Assembly (NCBI RefSeq): GCF_008041945.1
Contig: NZ_VKAD01000001.1
Location: 1,736,001-1,800,000 of the forward strand
Direction of reading: 5' to 3'
Length of the DNA: 64,000 nt
Source: Reinekea thalattae
Lineage (GTDB): Bacteria > Pseudomonadota > Gammaproteobacteria > Pseudomonadales > Natronospirillaceae
A program made the translations under genes and the position numbers. The notes beneath the pieces are model-generated. The model did no database searches and had not been told where the DNA came from. It worked only from the letters and a program-made list of their open reading frames with translations. This document shows, in pieces, positions 37,198 through 46,869 of this stretch (its first letter is position 1; each line of letters begins with the position of its first letter).

Positions 37198-37665
37198 TTA
37201 AAGCTGCTGCATCAGTGAGACCATTTCTAATGCTGTGATAGCCGCTTCTTCACCCTTGTTACCTGCTTTTGTGCCAGAACGTTCAATCGCTTGTTCAATT
37301 GAGTCGACCGTTAGCACGCCAAAGCTTACTGGTATCGATGCATTCAACGAAACTTGAGCCAAGCCTTTAGTACATTCACCAGCAACATAATCAAAGTGTG
37401 GTGTACCACCGCGAATAACAGCACCTAAGGCAATGACCGCATCGTATTTTTTAGTGTCGGCGAGCTTTTGTGCAACAACCGGAAATTCAAACGCGCCTGG
37501 AACATAAACAATCTCTATATCTTCATCAGCCGTGCCATGACGCTTCAGCGTATCTAGCGCGCCTTCTTTTAAGTGCTCAACAACAAAGCTATTCCAACGG
37601 CTAACAATAATGGCGTACTTACCACGAACATTATTAAGCTGACCTTCAATTACATTAATTGGCAT
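37198..37665 (-). CDS. ribH: 6,7-dimethyl-8-ribityllumazine synthase
   Basis: Joins the butanone phosphate with the ribitylamino-pyrimidine to form lumazine; assembles into capsids or decamers. 155 residues. Typical blocks are [15 protein letters not shown] (about 55-69), [20 protein letters not shown] (about 80-99) with the catalytic His, and [17 protein letters not shown]. Lies 66 bases after ribBX and 83 before ribA. Usually nusB follows ribH; here it does not. Confidence 0.97.
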   Translation of the reverse strand: MPINVIEGQLNNVRGKYAIIVSRWNSFVVEHLKEGALDTLKRHGTADEDIEIVYVPGAFEFPVVAQKLADTKKYDAVIALGAVIRGGTPHFDYVAGECTKGLAQVSLNASIPVSFGVLTVDSIEQAIERSGTKAGNKGEEAAITALEMVSLMQQL

Positions 37666-37731
37666 CTTTATTTACCCTTATTAATTCATCTATTTAAAAT
37701 TCTGTTTAGCTAGCCTAGCGTAACAACACGA

Positions 37732-38877
37732 CTAGCGTTCCAAATACTCAACCACTTCTAAGTCAAAAGCCGATAACGCCTTAAACTTAAAAGCAGAACT
37801 CATTAAGCGCATTTTCTTCACACCCAGCTGCTGCAGGATTTGCGAACCTGTACCTATCTGCTTGTAAGCGGCATTTGGATTGCTCGGCGCTTGCTGGCCA
37901 GACAGCAACGACTCAATACTTTGTTCGATATCTGCAGAGGTTTCGGCACTGGCAATGTAAACCACCACGCCAACAGACTCTTGCGCCACGCGCGCCAGAG
38001 CATCTTTAAAACCCCAGCCTGAGTGGCCTTGCTCGGCAGCGGTTAAGCTAAACACATCTTTGGCAATAGAGCCGACATGCACTCGAACTGGCACCGCTTC
38101 AACCAACTGAAGATCACCCTTAACCAACGCAAAGTGGTGCTCATTTTCGGCAGAGTTAAAATAGGTTTTTAAACAAAACTCACCAAACTCGGTATCGACC
38201 ATGCGTTCATTGACTGGGCTGATATTTTTTTCATACAGCGCCCGGTATTGAATCAAATCGGCGATGGTTCCCATCTTAAGGCCATGCAATTTGGCAAATT
38301 TTTCTAATTCTGGACGACGCGCCATGGTGCCATCGTCGTTCATAATCTCAACGATAACCGACGCTGGCTCTAGGCCTGCCAAACGAGCTAAATCGCAACC
38401 GGCTTCAGTGTGACCAGCACGGCTTAACACACCTGAAGGCTGAGCCATTAACGGAAATATATGGCCCGGCTGAACAATGTCAGCAGGTTTGGCATCTTTA
38501 GCCACCGCAGCCAAAACGGTCGTGGCGCGATCGGCAGCAGAAATGCCAGTCGTCACACCTTCGGCGGCTTCGATAGAAAGGGTAAAGTTGGTGGAATGAG
38601 CAGCACCGTTATCGCTAACCATAAGCGATAAATCGAGCTGACGACAACGCTGCTCGGTCAGCGTTAAGCAGATTAAGCCACGTGCATAGCGCGCCATAAA
38701 ATTAATGTGTTCAGCAGTGACTTTTTCTGCCGCTATGACCAGATCACCTTCGTTTTCGCGATCTTCATCATCCATCAGAATGACCATTTTGCCTTGAGCA
38801 ATATCGTCGATAATTTCGCTGACGCTGTTCAGTCCAGACCTAGGCGCTGAATCGTCATGTTTTTTTATGATGCTCAT
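37732..38877 (-). CDS. ribBA: 3,4-dihydroxy-2-butanone-4-phosphate synthase with degenerate GTP cyclohydrolase II domain (RibBX type)
   Basis: 381 residues. N-terminal DHBP synthase (about 20-220) is intact: [13 protein letters not shown] acidic loop and [14 protein letters not shown]. The C-terminal region aligns with GTP cyclohydrolase II but has lost its zinc cysteines ([21 protein letters not shown] in place of the Cys-x-Cys block) and the REG motif. Such RibBX proteins are known; the extra domain is thought to tune activity rather than cyclise GTP. The separate ribA gene downstream does that step. Confidence 0.93.
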   Translation of the reverse strand: MSIIKKHDDSAPRSGLNSVSEIIDDIAQGKMVILMDDEDRENEGDLVIAAEKVTAEHINFMARYARGLICLTLTEQRCRQLDLSLMVSDNGAAHSTNFTLSIEAAEGVTTGISAADRATTVLAAVAKDAKPADIVQPGHIFPLMAQPSGVLSRAGHTEAGCDLARLAGLEPASVIVEIMNDDGTMARRPELEKFAKLHGLKMGTIADLIQYRALYEKNISPVNERMVDTEFGEFCLKTYFNSAENEHHFALVKGDLQLVEAVPVRVHVGSIAKDVFSLTAAEQGHSGWGFKDALARVAQESVGVVVYIASAETSADIEQSIESLLSGQQAPSNPNAAYKQIGTGSQILQQLGVKKMRLMSSAFKFKALSAFDLEVVEYLER

Positions 38878-38993
38878 AATATGAATTCACTGTGTAAAAA
38901 ATTGAATTGTGTAATCGTTAATTTAATCGTCACTGGCCCTAACATACACCTAATCGCGCAGCTGGCTTAACCGACAAACCTTACTTTATAAGC

Positions 38994-39659
38994 TTATTTT
39001 AGGTAGCCGTGCTGCGCTAAAAAGCCACTGGTTAAGGCTGAACTATCAGCCTGTTGCAGCGCAGCTTTATCACCCATTAATAGCCGCTCTAAATAACGCG
39101 CGATAACATCTACCTCTAAATTCACGCGTGTACCTTTCTTGTAATGCTGAATAATCGTTTCACTGATGGTATGAGGCACTATATTGAGTTGAAACTCATC
39201 GCCGTCGACCGCATTCACCGTTAGGCTCGCGCCATCCATCGTAATCGAGCCCTTATGGGCGATATATTTAGCCAACGCTGCCGGAGCCTTTATTACAAAA
39301 CGTATCGATCGCGCGTCCTGATAACGCTCAACAACTTCACCAACGCCATCAACATGACCACTGACTATGTGACCGCCGAGCCGACTTGTTGGCATCAGCG
39401 CCTTCTCTAGGTTCACCAAGGTTCCAGACTGCCACGCTTTAATGGTGGTAAATTCCAGCGTTTCTAATGAAACATCTGCAACAAAGCCATCGTTTAACAG
39501 CGATACTGCGGTTAAACAGACACCGTTAGTGGCGATTGAGTCACCTAGTTGGACATCTGCCCAAGGCATGGCTTGTGAACGAATCTGTATACGCACATCG
39601 CCAGAGCGTTGCTCAATAGTGGCAATCTCACCAACGGCCTGCACTATACCTGTAAACAT
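38994..39659 (-). CDS. ribE: riboflavin synthase alpha chain
   Basis: Dismutates two lumazines to riboflavin. 221 residues, two similar halves as in the family: MFTGIVQAVGEI and SIATNGVCLTAV in the first; GGHIVSGHVDGVGEV and ITMDGASLTVNAV in the second, with IVPHTISETI. Start ATG 39659 follows the universal MFTGIV start; the frame opens 72 bases further inside ribD. Only 19 bases separate it from ribD. Called ribC in E. coli. Confidence 0.97.
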   Translation of the reverse strand: MFTGIVQAVGEIATIEQRSGDVRIQIRSQAMPWADVQLGDSIATNGVCLTAVSLLNDGFVADVSLETLEFTTIKAWQSGTLVNLEKALMPTSRLGGHIVSGHVDGVGEVVERYQDARSIRFVIKAPAALAKYIAHKGSITMDGASLTVNAVDGDEFQLNIVPHTISETIIQHYKKGTRVNLEVDVIARYLERLLMGDKAALQQADSSALTSGFLAQHGYLK

Positions 39660-39678
39660 ACAAACAACCTGCTTATCA

Positions 39679-40779
39679 TTATTTGAAATTTGGCGTAGCG
39701 ATAATACGCCAATCCGAGCCAACAGGCTCAACCTGCGTTATGGTTAAATCAATGGCTTGCGACATACGTTCAAATGGCAATTGAAATAACGGTCGTGCGC
39801 TGGAACCTAATAATTTAGCGGCCATATAGACCACCATTTCATCGACCAAGCCTGCCATCAGATAACTACCGGTAAGGCTAGCACCGGCTTCTACCAACAC
39901 TTCGTTACATTGCTGCTCAGCTAGCTGAGCTTGCAAGGCATGCAGATCGACGCGACCGTCTTTCTCCGGCAAGCGCCAAACATCGCTGGCACGCTGTATC
40001 AACGCGACATCCAATTTCGCTTGCTCAGTAGTGGCGATAATCGTCTGCCCAGGTTGATCAAAAATTGCCGCCTGCGCTGGCGTACGCCCATGACTATCGA
40101 CAATGATGCGGATCGGCTGTCGCTGGCAATCGGCCAGTCGCACCGTCATCTTAGGATCGTCTTGAATCACAGAATCAACGCCGGTGATAATAGCACAGCT
40201 GCGAGCTCGCCAATGCTGTACATCTTGCCGTGCATCAGCACCTGTTATCCATTGGCTCTCACCACTGGCCATTGCGGTACGGGCATCTAAACTCATCGCT
40301 GACTTGGTTCGAACAAGCGGCAGGTTATCGGTCATCCGTTTAATAAAACCAGCGTTCAATGCATAGGCCTGCTGTTCCAGAACCGGCCCTGCGACCTCAA
40401 TACCCGCCTCCTTCAAAGCCTGCAAGCCACGACCACTGACGAGGCTGTTTGGGTCTTGCATGGCAAACACAACCCGCCGAACTTCGGCTTTAATTAACGC
40501 TTGGCAACAGGGTGGTGTGCGGCCAAAGTGACTGCATGGCTCTAACGTCACATAGGCAGTTGCGCCTTTAGCTTTATTGCCTGCTTGGCGCAAGGCGTTT
40601 ACTTCTGCATGCGGCTCGCCGGCTCGTTCATGAAAACCTTCGCCGACCACCTGCTGGTCGGCATCAACAATGACACAGCCAACTCTGGGGTTCGGTGATG
40701 TGCTGTATAAGCCGCGCTCAGCCAATTGCAATGCTCGCTGCATCCAAATGCTGTCTACTTCGTTCGTTTGTGCTGCCAT
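39679..40779 (-). CDS. ribD: bifunctional pyrimidine deaminase / reductase RibD
   Basis: Second and third steps of riboflavin synthesis. 366 residues. N-terminal zinc deaminase with HAEVNALRQAG (about 58-68) and TLEPCSHFGRTPPC (about 78-91), and a C-terminal NADPH reductase with SLDARTAMASGES and EAGASLTGSYL. First gene of the rib unit; three 15-base tandem repeats lie just before its start, with AGAGAG as the probable ribosome site. Confidence 0.97.
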   Translation of the reverse strand: MAAQTNEVDSIWMQRALQLAERGLYSTSPNPRVGCVIVDADQQVVGEGFHERAGEPHAEVNALRQAGNKAKGATAYVTLEPCSHFGRTPPCCQALIKAEVRRVVFAMQDPNSLVSGRGLQALKEAGIEVAGPVLEQQAYALNAGFIKRMTDNLPLVRTKSAMSLDARTAMASGESQWITGADARQDVQHWRARSCAIITGVDSVIQDDPKMTVRLADCQRQPIRIIVDSHGRTPAQAAIFDQPGQTIIATTEQAKLDVALIQRASDVWRLPEKDGRVDLHALQAQLAEQQCNEVLVEAGASLTGSYLMAGLVDEMVVYMAAKLLGSSARPLFQLPFERMSQAIDLTITQVEPVGSDWRIIATPNFK

Positions 40780-40786
40780 AGCTCTC

Positions 40787-40831
40787 TAACTTGTAACACC
40801 TTAACTTGAAACACCCTAACTTATAACGCCT
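40787..40831. repeat. three tandem 15-base repeats before ribD
   Basis: TAACTTGTAACACCT, TAACTTGAAACACCC, TAACTTATAACGCCT follow each other without gaps. They start 8 bases upstream of the ribD ATG, so they fall in its mRNA leader or its promoter. Confidence 0.85.
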
Positions 40832-40879
40832 ATTCTGATACGAAACGTGATCACCATACGATCACCCATGCTGCAACGC

Positions 40880-41800
40880 TCACGACTCAACATCTTCAAA
40901 ATAGTCTTTGAACGGCTGGTAATTATGCAGCGGTTGTAAGATTTCATCTTCAAAAATTTCTTCGCGATAGCTGGCATTAATTTCCACCGAGCGGATCAGG
41001 CTTTTAACCGCGTCATCATATTGATCTAACAGCGTATAAGCACAGCCCAACTGGTAATGCGCGTGTGAGTTTTCCTGATCAATATCTAATGCTTGGTTAC
41101 AAAGGTTAATTGCCCACAAAGGCTCACTGAGTTCCAACACGGCATCGGCTTTATAGGTTAGCGCTTCGGTATCTTCAGGGCTGACCGATAGAATTTGATC
41201 GTAAGTCACTATTTTACTCGACGGCGTTAATTCTTGCTGTGCTCTCAACCATAGCGACTGCACTTCTTTCGCCGTTTCTAAATCTTCTTTGTTGGCGGCA
41301 ATGTCGACTGACTTAGCGCGTAACTGGTTTTCTAAGCTCTGTAATCGGCTTTCATATTCTTCAATCAGTTTTGAAATTTCGGTGTTGGCAAAAGAATGAA
41401 CTCGCTCTTTAATATCCCGAATCGAGGTCCAACCAACGGCCACTAGAATCGACGACGCCGCTGCAACCAGGTAGAAAAAGTAAGTCACGGTATCTGTTGC
41501 ATAAGTCACCGCTCGGTCAACCGATTGATGCTCACGATCAAGAATCTGCTGTTGTAGGTCGTTTCGCTGTTCCGCCATCTGCACTCGGAGTGAGCGCAAG
41601 TCATCCAAAATATAGCGTTCAATAAATGGTGAATACATGGCTTCATCGAGTTCATCGACCGCCAATTCAACTGCCTGATCGTCGTAAGCTTGACCGGAAA
41701 CATCATCATCGGCAGCTAACGCGAACGACATGAGACAGCTAACGCACACCAGCAATACGCGCGCAACGCTATGAATTAGATTAAAACCTGACACTTGCAC
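40880..41800 (-). CDS. membrane-associated TPR protein
   Basis: 306 residues. An N-terminal signal or anchor (VARVLLVCVSCLMSFALA), an acidic stretch, a region with long helices, one membrane segment (about 106-127, YFFYLVAAASSILVAVGW), a coiled coil (about 140-180) and C-terminal TPR units (EDTEALTYKADAVLELSEPL and SHAHYQLGCAYTLLDQYDDA). The last ends LQPLHNYQPFKDYF, a pattern typical of TPR proteins. Function unknown. It lies 100 bases upstream of ribD, same strand, with a small GTGATC/GATCAC hairpin at 40847-40865 between. Confidence 0.8.
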   Translation of the reverse strand: MQVSGFNLIHSVARVLLVCVSCLMSFALAADDDVSGQAYDDQAVELAVDELDEAMYSPFIERYILDDLRSLRVQMAEQRNDLQQQILDREHQSVDRAVTYATDTVTYFFYLVAAASSILVAVGWTSIRDIKERVHSFANTEISKLIEEYESRLQSLENQLRAKSVDIAANKEDLETAKEVQSLWLRAQQELTPSSKIVTYDQILSVSPEDTEALTYKADAVLELSEPLWAINLCNQALDIDQENSHAHYQLGCAYTLLDQYDDAVKSLIRSVEINASYREEIFEDEILQPLHNYQPFKDYFEDVES

Positions 41801-41984
41801 TACCCCTACATCTGTAAATTTACAGCCTTGTTAAAACGCAACAAAGCCGCGACATCATTTGACCGTTAACCATAGCAGCAAACCTTCGAGCATCAAAAAA
41901 CCGCGATCGACAACAGCAACATTGGCTTGGCTAAGTACGGTTTGCTGGCTATCATCGCCCTTTAGGCTCTCAAGGTATTCCAAG

Positions 41985-43175
41985 ATGACGATGTCCACGC
42001 TGTTACTGCTAAAAAATGCTCAACTATACGCACCTAAGTTTTTGGGCACAAAGGATGTCCTGTTAAGCGCAGGTAAAATAATTGCTATAAGTGATCAGAT
42101 TAAGCTGGATTCTAACCTTGATGTAACAGAATACGATTGCCAGCAGGCTATTTTATGCCCTGGGTTTGTCGACACCCTGACGCATGTAACCGGAGGCGGC
42201 GGTGAAGGTGGTTTTGCTACTCGAACACCAGAAATGCAACTGACCGACGCTATTCTCGGTGGCGTTACCACGGTGACCGGCGCGCTCGGTACCGACGGCG
42301 TATGCCGCACACATAAAGAATTACTCGCCAAAATCAAAGCCTTAAAAGAAGAAGGTTTATCGGGCTATTTTTATACTGGCAATTACCATTATCCAATTGT
42401 CACGCTAACCGGATCTGTCGAACAGGACATCATGTTTATCGACGAATGCATTGGCGTTGGCGAAGTTGCCATTGCCGACCATCGCGGCAGCCAAATTACT
42501 TGGCAAGAACTGGCTCGCCTCGCTTCTCAAGCACGCGTGGCTGGCATGTGCTCAAACAAAGCGGGCATCGTCAGTATTCACACTGGCAGTAACCAGCAAA
42601 TGCTAACGCCATTGTTTGAAGCCGCGGCACAGAGCGCCATTCCACTCAGCGCTTTCTACCCGACCCATATAAATCGTAATGCCAAACTGCTTGAGCAGGG
42701 CATAGAATTTAACAAACAGGGCGGCACTATCGATTTTACCGCCAGCACGACGCCAGAAATTTTAGCTCGCGGTGAAGTGCTCTGCGCTCAAGCATTAAAA
42801 ATAGCGCTCGATGCCGGCGCCGATGAAGACCGCATTACCTTTAGTACCGATGGCCACGCCAGCTTGCCAGTATTTAATGATCAGGGTGAATTGGTCAGCC
42901 TTAAAACTGGCTCAATGACATCGCTACATGAACAGCTGGTACGCGCAGTGAAAGAGTTTAACGTTGAATTATCGACCGCGTTAAAAACCGTTAGCCAAAA
43001 CCCAGCTCGCATTCTGAAACTAGAAAACAAAGGCCAGATCGAAATAGGCCGCGATGCTGATCTATTGTTATTGCAGCCTGATTGCCTTAGCCTAAATGGC
43101 GTTATAGCAAAAGGCCATTGGATGATGAAAGATAAAAAACTACTCCGGCGAGGCATGTTCGAAACGCAACGTTAA
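41985..43175 (+). CDS. iadA: isoaspartyl dipeptidase-like amidohydrolase with altered metal site
   Basis: 396 residues, same length as E. coli IadA (390), which removes N-terminal isoaspartyl residues. Strong similarity includes FVDTLTHVTGGGGEGG, TRTPE, GVTTVTGALGTDGVCR, LTGSVEQDIMFID, IADHRGSQ, PTHINRN and STDGHASLP. The first metal ligand of the family His-x-His motif is Leu65 here (codon CTG), while His67 is kept. The bridging position may be Glu (GVGEVAIADH) rather than carbamylated Lys. Activity is therefore uncertain. ATG 41985 with AAGG upstream is chosen; the frame opens 126 bases earlier. The next gene is an AraC/GlxA regulator. Confidence 0.85.
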   Translation: MTMSTLLLLKNAQLYAPKFLGTKDVLLSAGKIIAISDQIKLDSNLDVTEYDCQQAILCPGFVDTLTHVTGGGGEGGFATRTPEMQLTDAILGGVTTVTGALGTDGVCRTHKELLAKIKALKEEGLSGYFYTGNYHYPIVTLTGSVEQDIMFIDECIGVGEVAIADHRGSQITWQELARLASQARVAGMCSNKAGIVSIHTGSNQQMLTPLFEAAAQSAIPLSAFYPTHINRNAKLLEQGIEFNKQGGTIDFTASTTPEILARGEVLCAQALKIALDAGADEDRITFSTDGHASLPVFNDQGELVSLKTGSMTSLHEQLVRAVKEFNVELSTALKTVSQNPARILKLENKGQIEIGRDADLLLLQPDCLSLNGVIAKGHWMMKDKKLLRRGMFETQR

Positions 43176-43204
43176 ACATCATCCCCCTGACTTCGGAGTG
43201 AATC

Positions 43205-44167
43205 GTGCCACTGTCTATTGGCTTTATTTTATTACCCAATTACTCATCCATGAGTTATGTCTCAGCAATGGAGCCGCTGCTGATGTGCAATGAATTGATG
43301 GGTGAGAGCAGTTTCGAATTTTTTACGGTCTCGCTGAAAAACCACAAAACAGTGTCTAGCCTAGGTAACTCGGTAGACACTCATTACTGCTTAGACGACG
43401 CACCCGAAGCCGATTGTTGGGTAGTCGCAGGTACAACTCCAGCACGTCACACCGACTCTCAAGCACTCACCGAATTCTTAAAATCAAAGCATCAAAAAAC
43501 ATTAATCGGTCTTGCCTCTGGCAGTTACAGCCTAGCCAATGCCGATCAGCTGGATGGCTACCGCGCCGTTGTGCATTGCTTATCTTATGAATCACTGATG
43601 GTCAATCACAAGGCAATTTTGCTGGCTCAAGAGCAATTCTGTATCGATCGAGGCAGACTCACTTGCCGTGGTGGCAGCGCCAGTTTAGACCTCATGCTGA
43701 TGTGGATTGCCCAACTGATCGGTGCCGAAACCGCAGAAGCAATTTCGAAACACTTTGTTAACGAGCGCCTAGGCAGCGCTGACTCAATTTCTCATCAACA
43801 GCTCAATGCGCGCACAAAACTGGAACAACCTAAATTAGCCGAAGCGTTAACGCTGATGGAAAATAACATTGAAGAACCCTTAAGTACCGACGACATTGCC
43901 TATCACGTCGCCATGAGTCGCCGCCAGCTGGAACGACTGTTTAAAAAGCACCTCAATTCAGTACCTAGCCGCTATTATTTAAGAGTGCGTTTAGAAAAAG
44001 CACGTGCGCTGCTGTTTAGCAGTCAACGTAGCTTGGCAGAAATTGGTTTAAGTTGTGGTTTTTCTTCTGGTGCTCACTTTTCGACTGCTTACCGAAACCA
44101 ATATGGACTGACGCCTTCGGAAGACAGAAGCTTACACTCCGCCGTTGGTAAAATTGAAAACCTATAA
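43205..44167 (+). CDS. GlxA-type AraC-family transcriptional regulator
   Basis: 320 residues: an N-terminal DJ-1/PfpI-like domain without enzyme role (about 1-190) and a C-terminal AraC helix-turn-helix domain (about 215-310; DIAYHVAMSRRQLERLFKKH, then SLAEIGLSCGFSSGAHFSTAY). Start is GTG at 43205, with GGAG six bases before. It is 29 bases after the IadA-like gene, same strand, so it probably regulates that gene or shares its transcript. Ligand unknown. Confidence 0.92.
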   Translation: MPLSIGFILLPNYSSMSYVSAMEPLLMCNELMGESSFEFFTVSLKNHKTVSSLGNSVDTHYCLDDAPEADCWVVAGTTPARHTDSQALTEFLKSKHQKTLIGLASGSYSLANADQLDGYRAVVHCLSYESLMVNHKAILLAQEQFCIDRGRLTCRGGSASLDLMLMWIAQLIGAETAEAISKHFVNERLGSADSISHQQLNARTKLEQPKLAEALTLMENNIEEPLSTDDIAYHVAMSRRQLERLFKKHLNSVPSRYYLRVRLEKARALLFSSQRSLAEIGLSCGFSSGAHFSTAYRNQYGLTPSEDRSLHSAVGKIENL

Positions 44168-44180
44168 CGATAGGATGATC

Positions 44181-44206
44181 GTTAAAAAATTTTAACCGGC
44201 GCGCCG
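44181..44206. terminator. palindromic cluster between convergent regulator and LysE genes
   Basis: GTTAAAA, two bases, TTTTAAC (44181-44196), overlapping a GC palindrome CGGCGCGCCG (44197-44206). It fills most of the 39-base convergent gap. Likely a two-way terminator; exact fold uncertain. Confidence 0.4.
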
Positions 44207-44827
44207 TTAACTGAACATCAATAATTTAACGCCCAACAAGCAATAGATTAGCGATGAGGCTTTCAGTAACGGACGGCGGCAGCGGTTGTATACCTTTAAA
44301 AAACCAGAACAGGAAAAAACTAGCGCAAATGAACTGTGCGTAATGAACGACAAAATAAAGGTGCCGCCAATCACCGATGCCGCAACCCAAGTAGGTGAGT
44401 CTTTATAAATTGAAAGCGAAGCAATGGCTAACCAGCCAAACGCTGACTTAGGGTTAGTCATCATCAACAGATAACCGGAAACAAAAAATTCGCTCAATTT
44501 CTTTGCTGGTAAACTCTCGTTAATCTGTTCCTGCTCGCTAGATGCTTTAAATACTTTATAGCCAATATAAATAAGATAAGCGCCACCTAGCAGCTTAATC
44601 AACCAAAGCACATAGTCGTAACTGGCAATAAAATGCGTTAAACCGACAACCGTTAAAATACTCCACGTCAATGAACCCATAGCAATGCCGACACCAAACA
44701 AAGTGCCCGCAGCTCGGCCACGCTCAAGTGTGGTTGTCAGAATCCCCATCAAATTAGGGCCCGGTGTCAAAAGTGCTAACAGTACGGCGACGTAGGTCAG
44801 TAATAAGCCAATAATGTATTCATTCAT
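44207..44827 (-). CDS. LysE/RhtB-family amino-acid exporter
   Basis: 206 residues, six predicted membrane segments. The N-terminal pattern LLTPGPNLMGILTTTLERGR (about 19-38) and GAYLIYIGYKVFKAS (about 81-95) are family signatures. Exports an amino acid or derivative; substrate unknown. AAGGA precedes the ATG at about 10 bases. A perfect 12-bp palindrome CGATAGCTATCG lies upstream at 44933-44944 and could be an operator, though this is weak. Confidence 0.9.
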   Translation of the reverse strand: MNEYIIGLLLTYVAVLLALLTPGPNLMGILTTTLERGRAAGTLFGVGIAMGSLTWSILTVVGLTHFIASYDYVLWLIKLLGGAYLIYIGYKVFKASSEQEQINESLPAKKLSEFFVSGYLLMMTNPKSAFGWLAIASLSIYKDSPTWVAASVIGGTFILSFITHSSFALVFSCSGFLKVYNRCRRPLLKASSLIYCLLGVKLLMFS

Positions 44828-45037
44828 CGGGTGTCATCCTTACCCTAATATTTATTATTTTTTCTTAATGGCATGCATTCGGTACTCCAAAACCAAATCT
44901 CGATGCTTTATTTTTTAGCCTGTTTTTTAACTCGATAGCTATCGCTATAGGTTTTATTTTTATAATTATTCAAATTTTACAGCTACTGTATTTTTATAAC
45001 CAAGCAGCTTTTATAACCGCTGAACTTTACTAGCCGA

Positions 45038-46138
45038 TTACAGTACAGCAACCGACTTTAGCTGAATCCATAACTCTGTATTGATTTCAATCGCCAAGCT
45101 GTTCAATGAATAACGGCTGATTTGCGCCAATATTTTTTGACCACTTGCTAGCTCAGTCGTCACTAACATTTCTGCGCTTAATCTTGCCGGCTCTATAGCC
45201 AGCACCTTTGCTGGGAAAATATTTAAGATACTGCTGTCTGTTGGTTTTGATAAACATAGACTGACGTCACTGGCAAACACGCGGCAACGTTGACGCGAGC
45301 CGATTGCAAACGGCCGATGAGTAATCCTTAAACAGGTTTTAACATCTCTGTGCTGATCATGATAAAGCTCTAGTTCGGTTAAGCCATCTTTAGCACTTTG
45401 ACCCACCACCTCGCCTTCTAATAAACTGCTGGCGCCATCAATAAACAGATCGTTATTTTTTTGTGCCAGCAAAACCTCTCCGATATCGCCACTGGCAATC
45501 ACCGAACCTTGGCGAAGAATGCACAAATAATCGGCCAACCGAGCAACTTCATCAGCAGCATGGCTGACATAAACCACCGGTATAGAAAGTTGCTGATTAA
45601 GGCGCTCTAAATACGGCAAAATATCTTGCTTGCGATTTGCATCCAGCGCCGATAACGGCTCATCCATTAATAGCAAAGCTGGCGAAGTCAGTAGTGCTCG
45701 CGCAATCGCTACGCGCTGTCGCTCACCACCGGACAATGCTGCCGGAAAACGCTTAAGCATTGTTTCGATGCCTAACAAAGACACCACTTCATCGTAGTTG
45801 ACCGTTCGCGATGTCGCTGCGACTCGGGATAATCCAAACTGTAAATTTTGTTCCACACTCAAGTGCGAAAACAAACTGGCTTCTTGAAATACATAACCGA
45901 TTTGACGCTTATGAGGCGGAATAAAAATACCGCGCGCCTCGTCTTGCCATACTTCACCGGCAACAGAAAAGTTGCTATTCGGTAGTCGTTCTAGCCCGGC
46001 CATGGCACGTAAGCAGGTGGTTTTCCCTGAGCCAGAATGACCAAAGAGCGCACTCACTCCATGGCTTGGCAAGTTAAGTTCAACGTCCAAGCAAAAATCA
46101 CCACGGTCGACCTGAAAACGACATTCTAATTGCGTCAT
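45038..46138 (-). CDS. modC: molybdate ABC transporter ATP-binding protein
   Basis: 366 residues. ATPase domain with Walker A GHSGSGKTT (34-42), signature LSGGERQRVAIARAL (about 136-150), Walker B LLLMDEPLSALD. The C-terminal 140 residues carry the MOP/TOBE molybdate-sensing domain (DVSLCLSKPTDSSILNIFPA). Energises ModB. ATGA overlap with modB shows coupling. Last gene of the unit. Confidence 0.96.
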   Translation of the reverse strand: MTQLECRFQVDRGDFCLDVELNLPSHGVSALFGHSGSGKTTCLRAMAGLERLPNSNFSVAGEVWQDEARGIFIPPHKRQIGYVFQEASLFSHLSVEQNLQFGLSRVAATSRTVNYDEVVSLLGIETMLKRFPAALSGGERQRVAIARALLTSPALLLMDEPLSALDANRKQDILPYLERLNQQLSIPVVYVSHAADEVARLADYLCILRQGSVIASGDIGEVLLAQKNNDLFIDGASSLLEGEVVGQSAKDGLTELELYHDQHRDVKTCLRITHRPFAIGSRQRCRVFASDVSLCLSKPTDSSILNIFPAKVLAIEPARLSAEMLVTTELASGQKILAQISRYSLNSLAIEINTELWIQLKSVAVL

Positions 46139-46815
46139 AAGGTGCCTCGATTCGCCATGCGTTGATTAACAAAGTAAATCGCCAGTAACGCGATGAAAGA
46201 AAACGCAACCATACCGGCAGCAAGCCAATGCGCTTGCGCATATTCTAAGGATTCTACGCGGTTAAATATTTCTACCGACAACACACGTGTCCGGCCTGGA
46301 ATATTGCCACCAATCATCAGCACGACGCCAAACTCGCCAATGGTGTGGCAAAAGCCCATCACAATGGCAGTTAAAAAACCTGGCCGAGCCAAGGGCAACA
46401 CAACATAATAAAATCGATTCCACGGCCCTGAACGCAATGTGGCGGCAACCTCCAAAGGCCGTTTACCAATGGCCTCAAAAGCATTTTGCAATGGCTGCAC
46501 AACAAAGGGTAACGAATGTAAAGCGCAGGCGATTGCAATGCCCGCAAAACTAAACGGCAACAAGCCTAAACCCAAAAACTGACTTAGCTGGCCAATCGGA
46601 CCATTAGGGCCTAACAACAACAGTAGATAAAAACCCAAAACGGTTGGAGGTAACACCAGAGGCAGTGCCACAATCGAAGAGACAAACAATTTAAGTTTTG
46701 AATGGGTTTGCGACAACCACCAAGCAATCGGCGTCGCTACAAGCAATAGCAGGCTAGTGACGACAACAGCCAATTTAATAGTTAAAAAAATCACGCCGAC
46801 ATCTAACACGATCAA
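46135..46815 (-). CDS. modB: molybdate ABC transporter permease
   Basis: 226 residues, five or six membrane segments. The ATPase-contact loop EAIGKRPLEVAATLRSGPWNRF (about 116-137) and ALPLVLPPTVLGFYLLLLLG fit ModB. Forms the channel with ModA and ModC. Start ATG at 46815, 54 bases after modA. Confidence 0.96.
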   Translation of the reverse strand: MIVLDVGVIFLTIKLAVVVTSLLLLVATPIAWWLSQTHSKLKLFVSSIVALPLVLPPTVLGFYLLLLLGPNGPIGQLSQFLGLGLLPFSFAGIAIACALHSLPFVVQPLQNAFEAIGKRPLEVAATLRSGPWNRFYYVVLPLARPGFLTAIVMGFCHTIGEFGVVLMIGGNIPGRTRVLSVEIFNRVESLEYAQAHWLAAGMVAFSFIALLAIYFVNQRMANRGTL

Positions 46816-46869
46816 TATCCTTTACTGGCTTTATTTAGCCGCGCTGCATAAATATGAGGTTATAGATTA

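Noticed and set aside
38878-38993. FMN riboswitch before the rib genes
   Set aside because: I looked here and before ribD, ribH and ribA for the conserved RFN elements and saw none.
44933-44944. Perfect palindrome CGATAGCTATCG upstream of the LysE gene
   Set aside because: 12 bases with no second copy and no adjacent regulator; mentioned under the LysE gene but not called a site.
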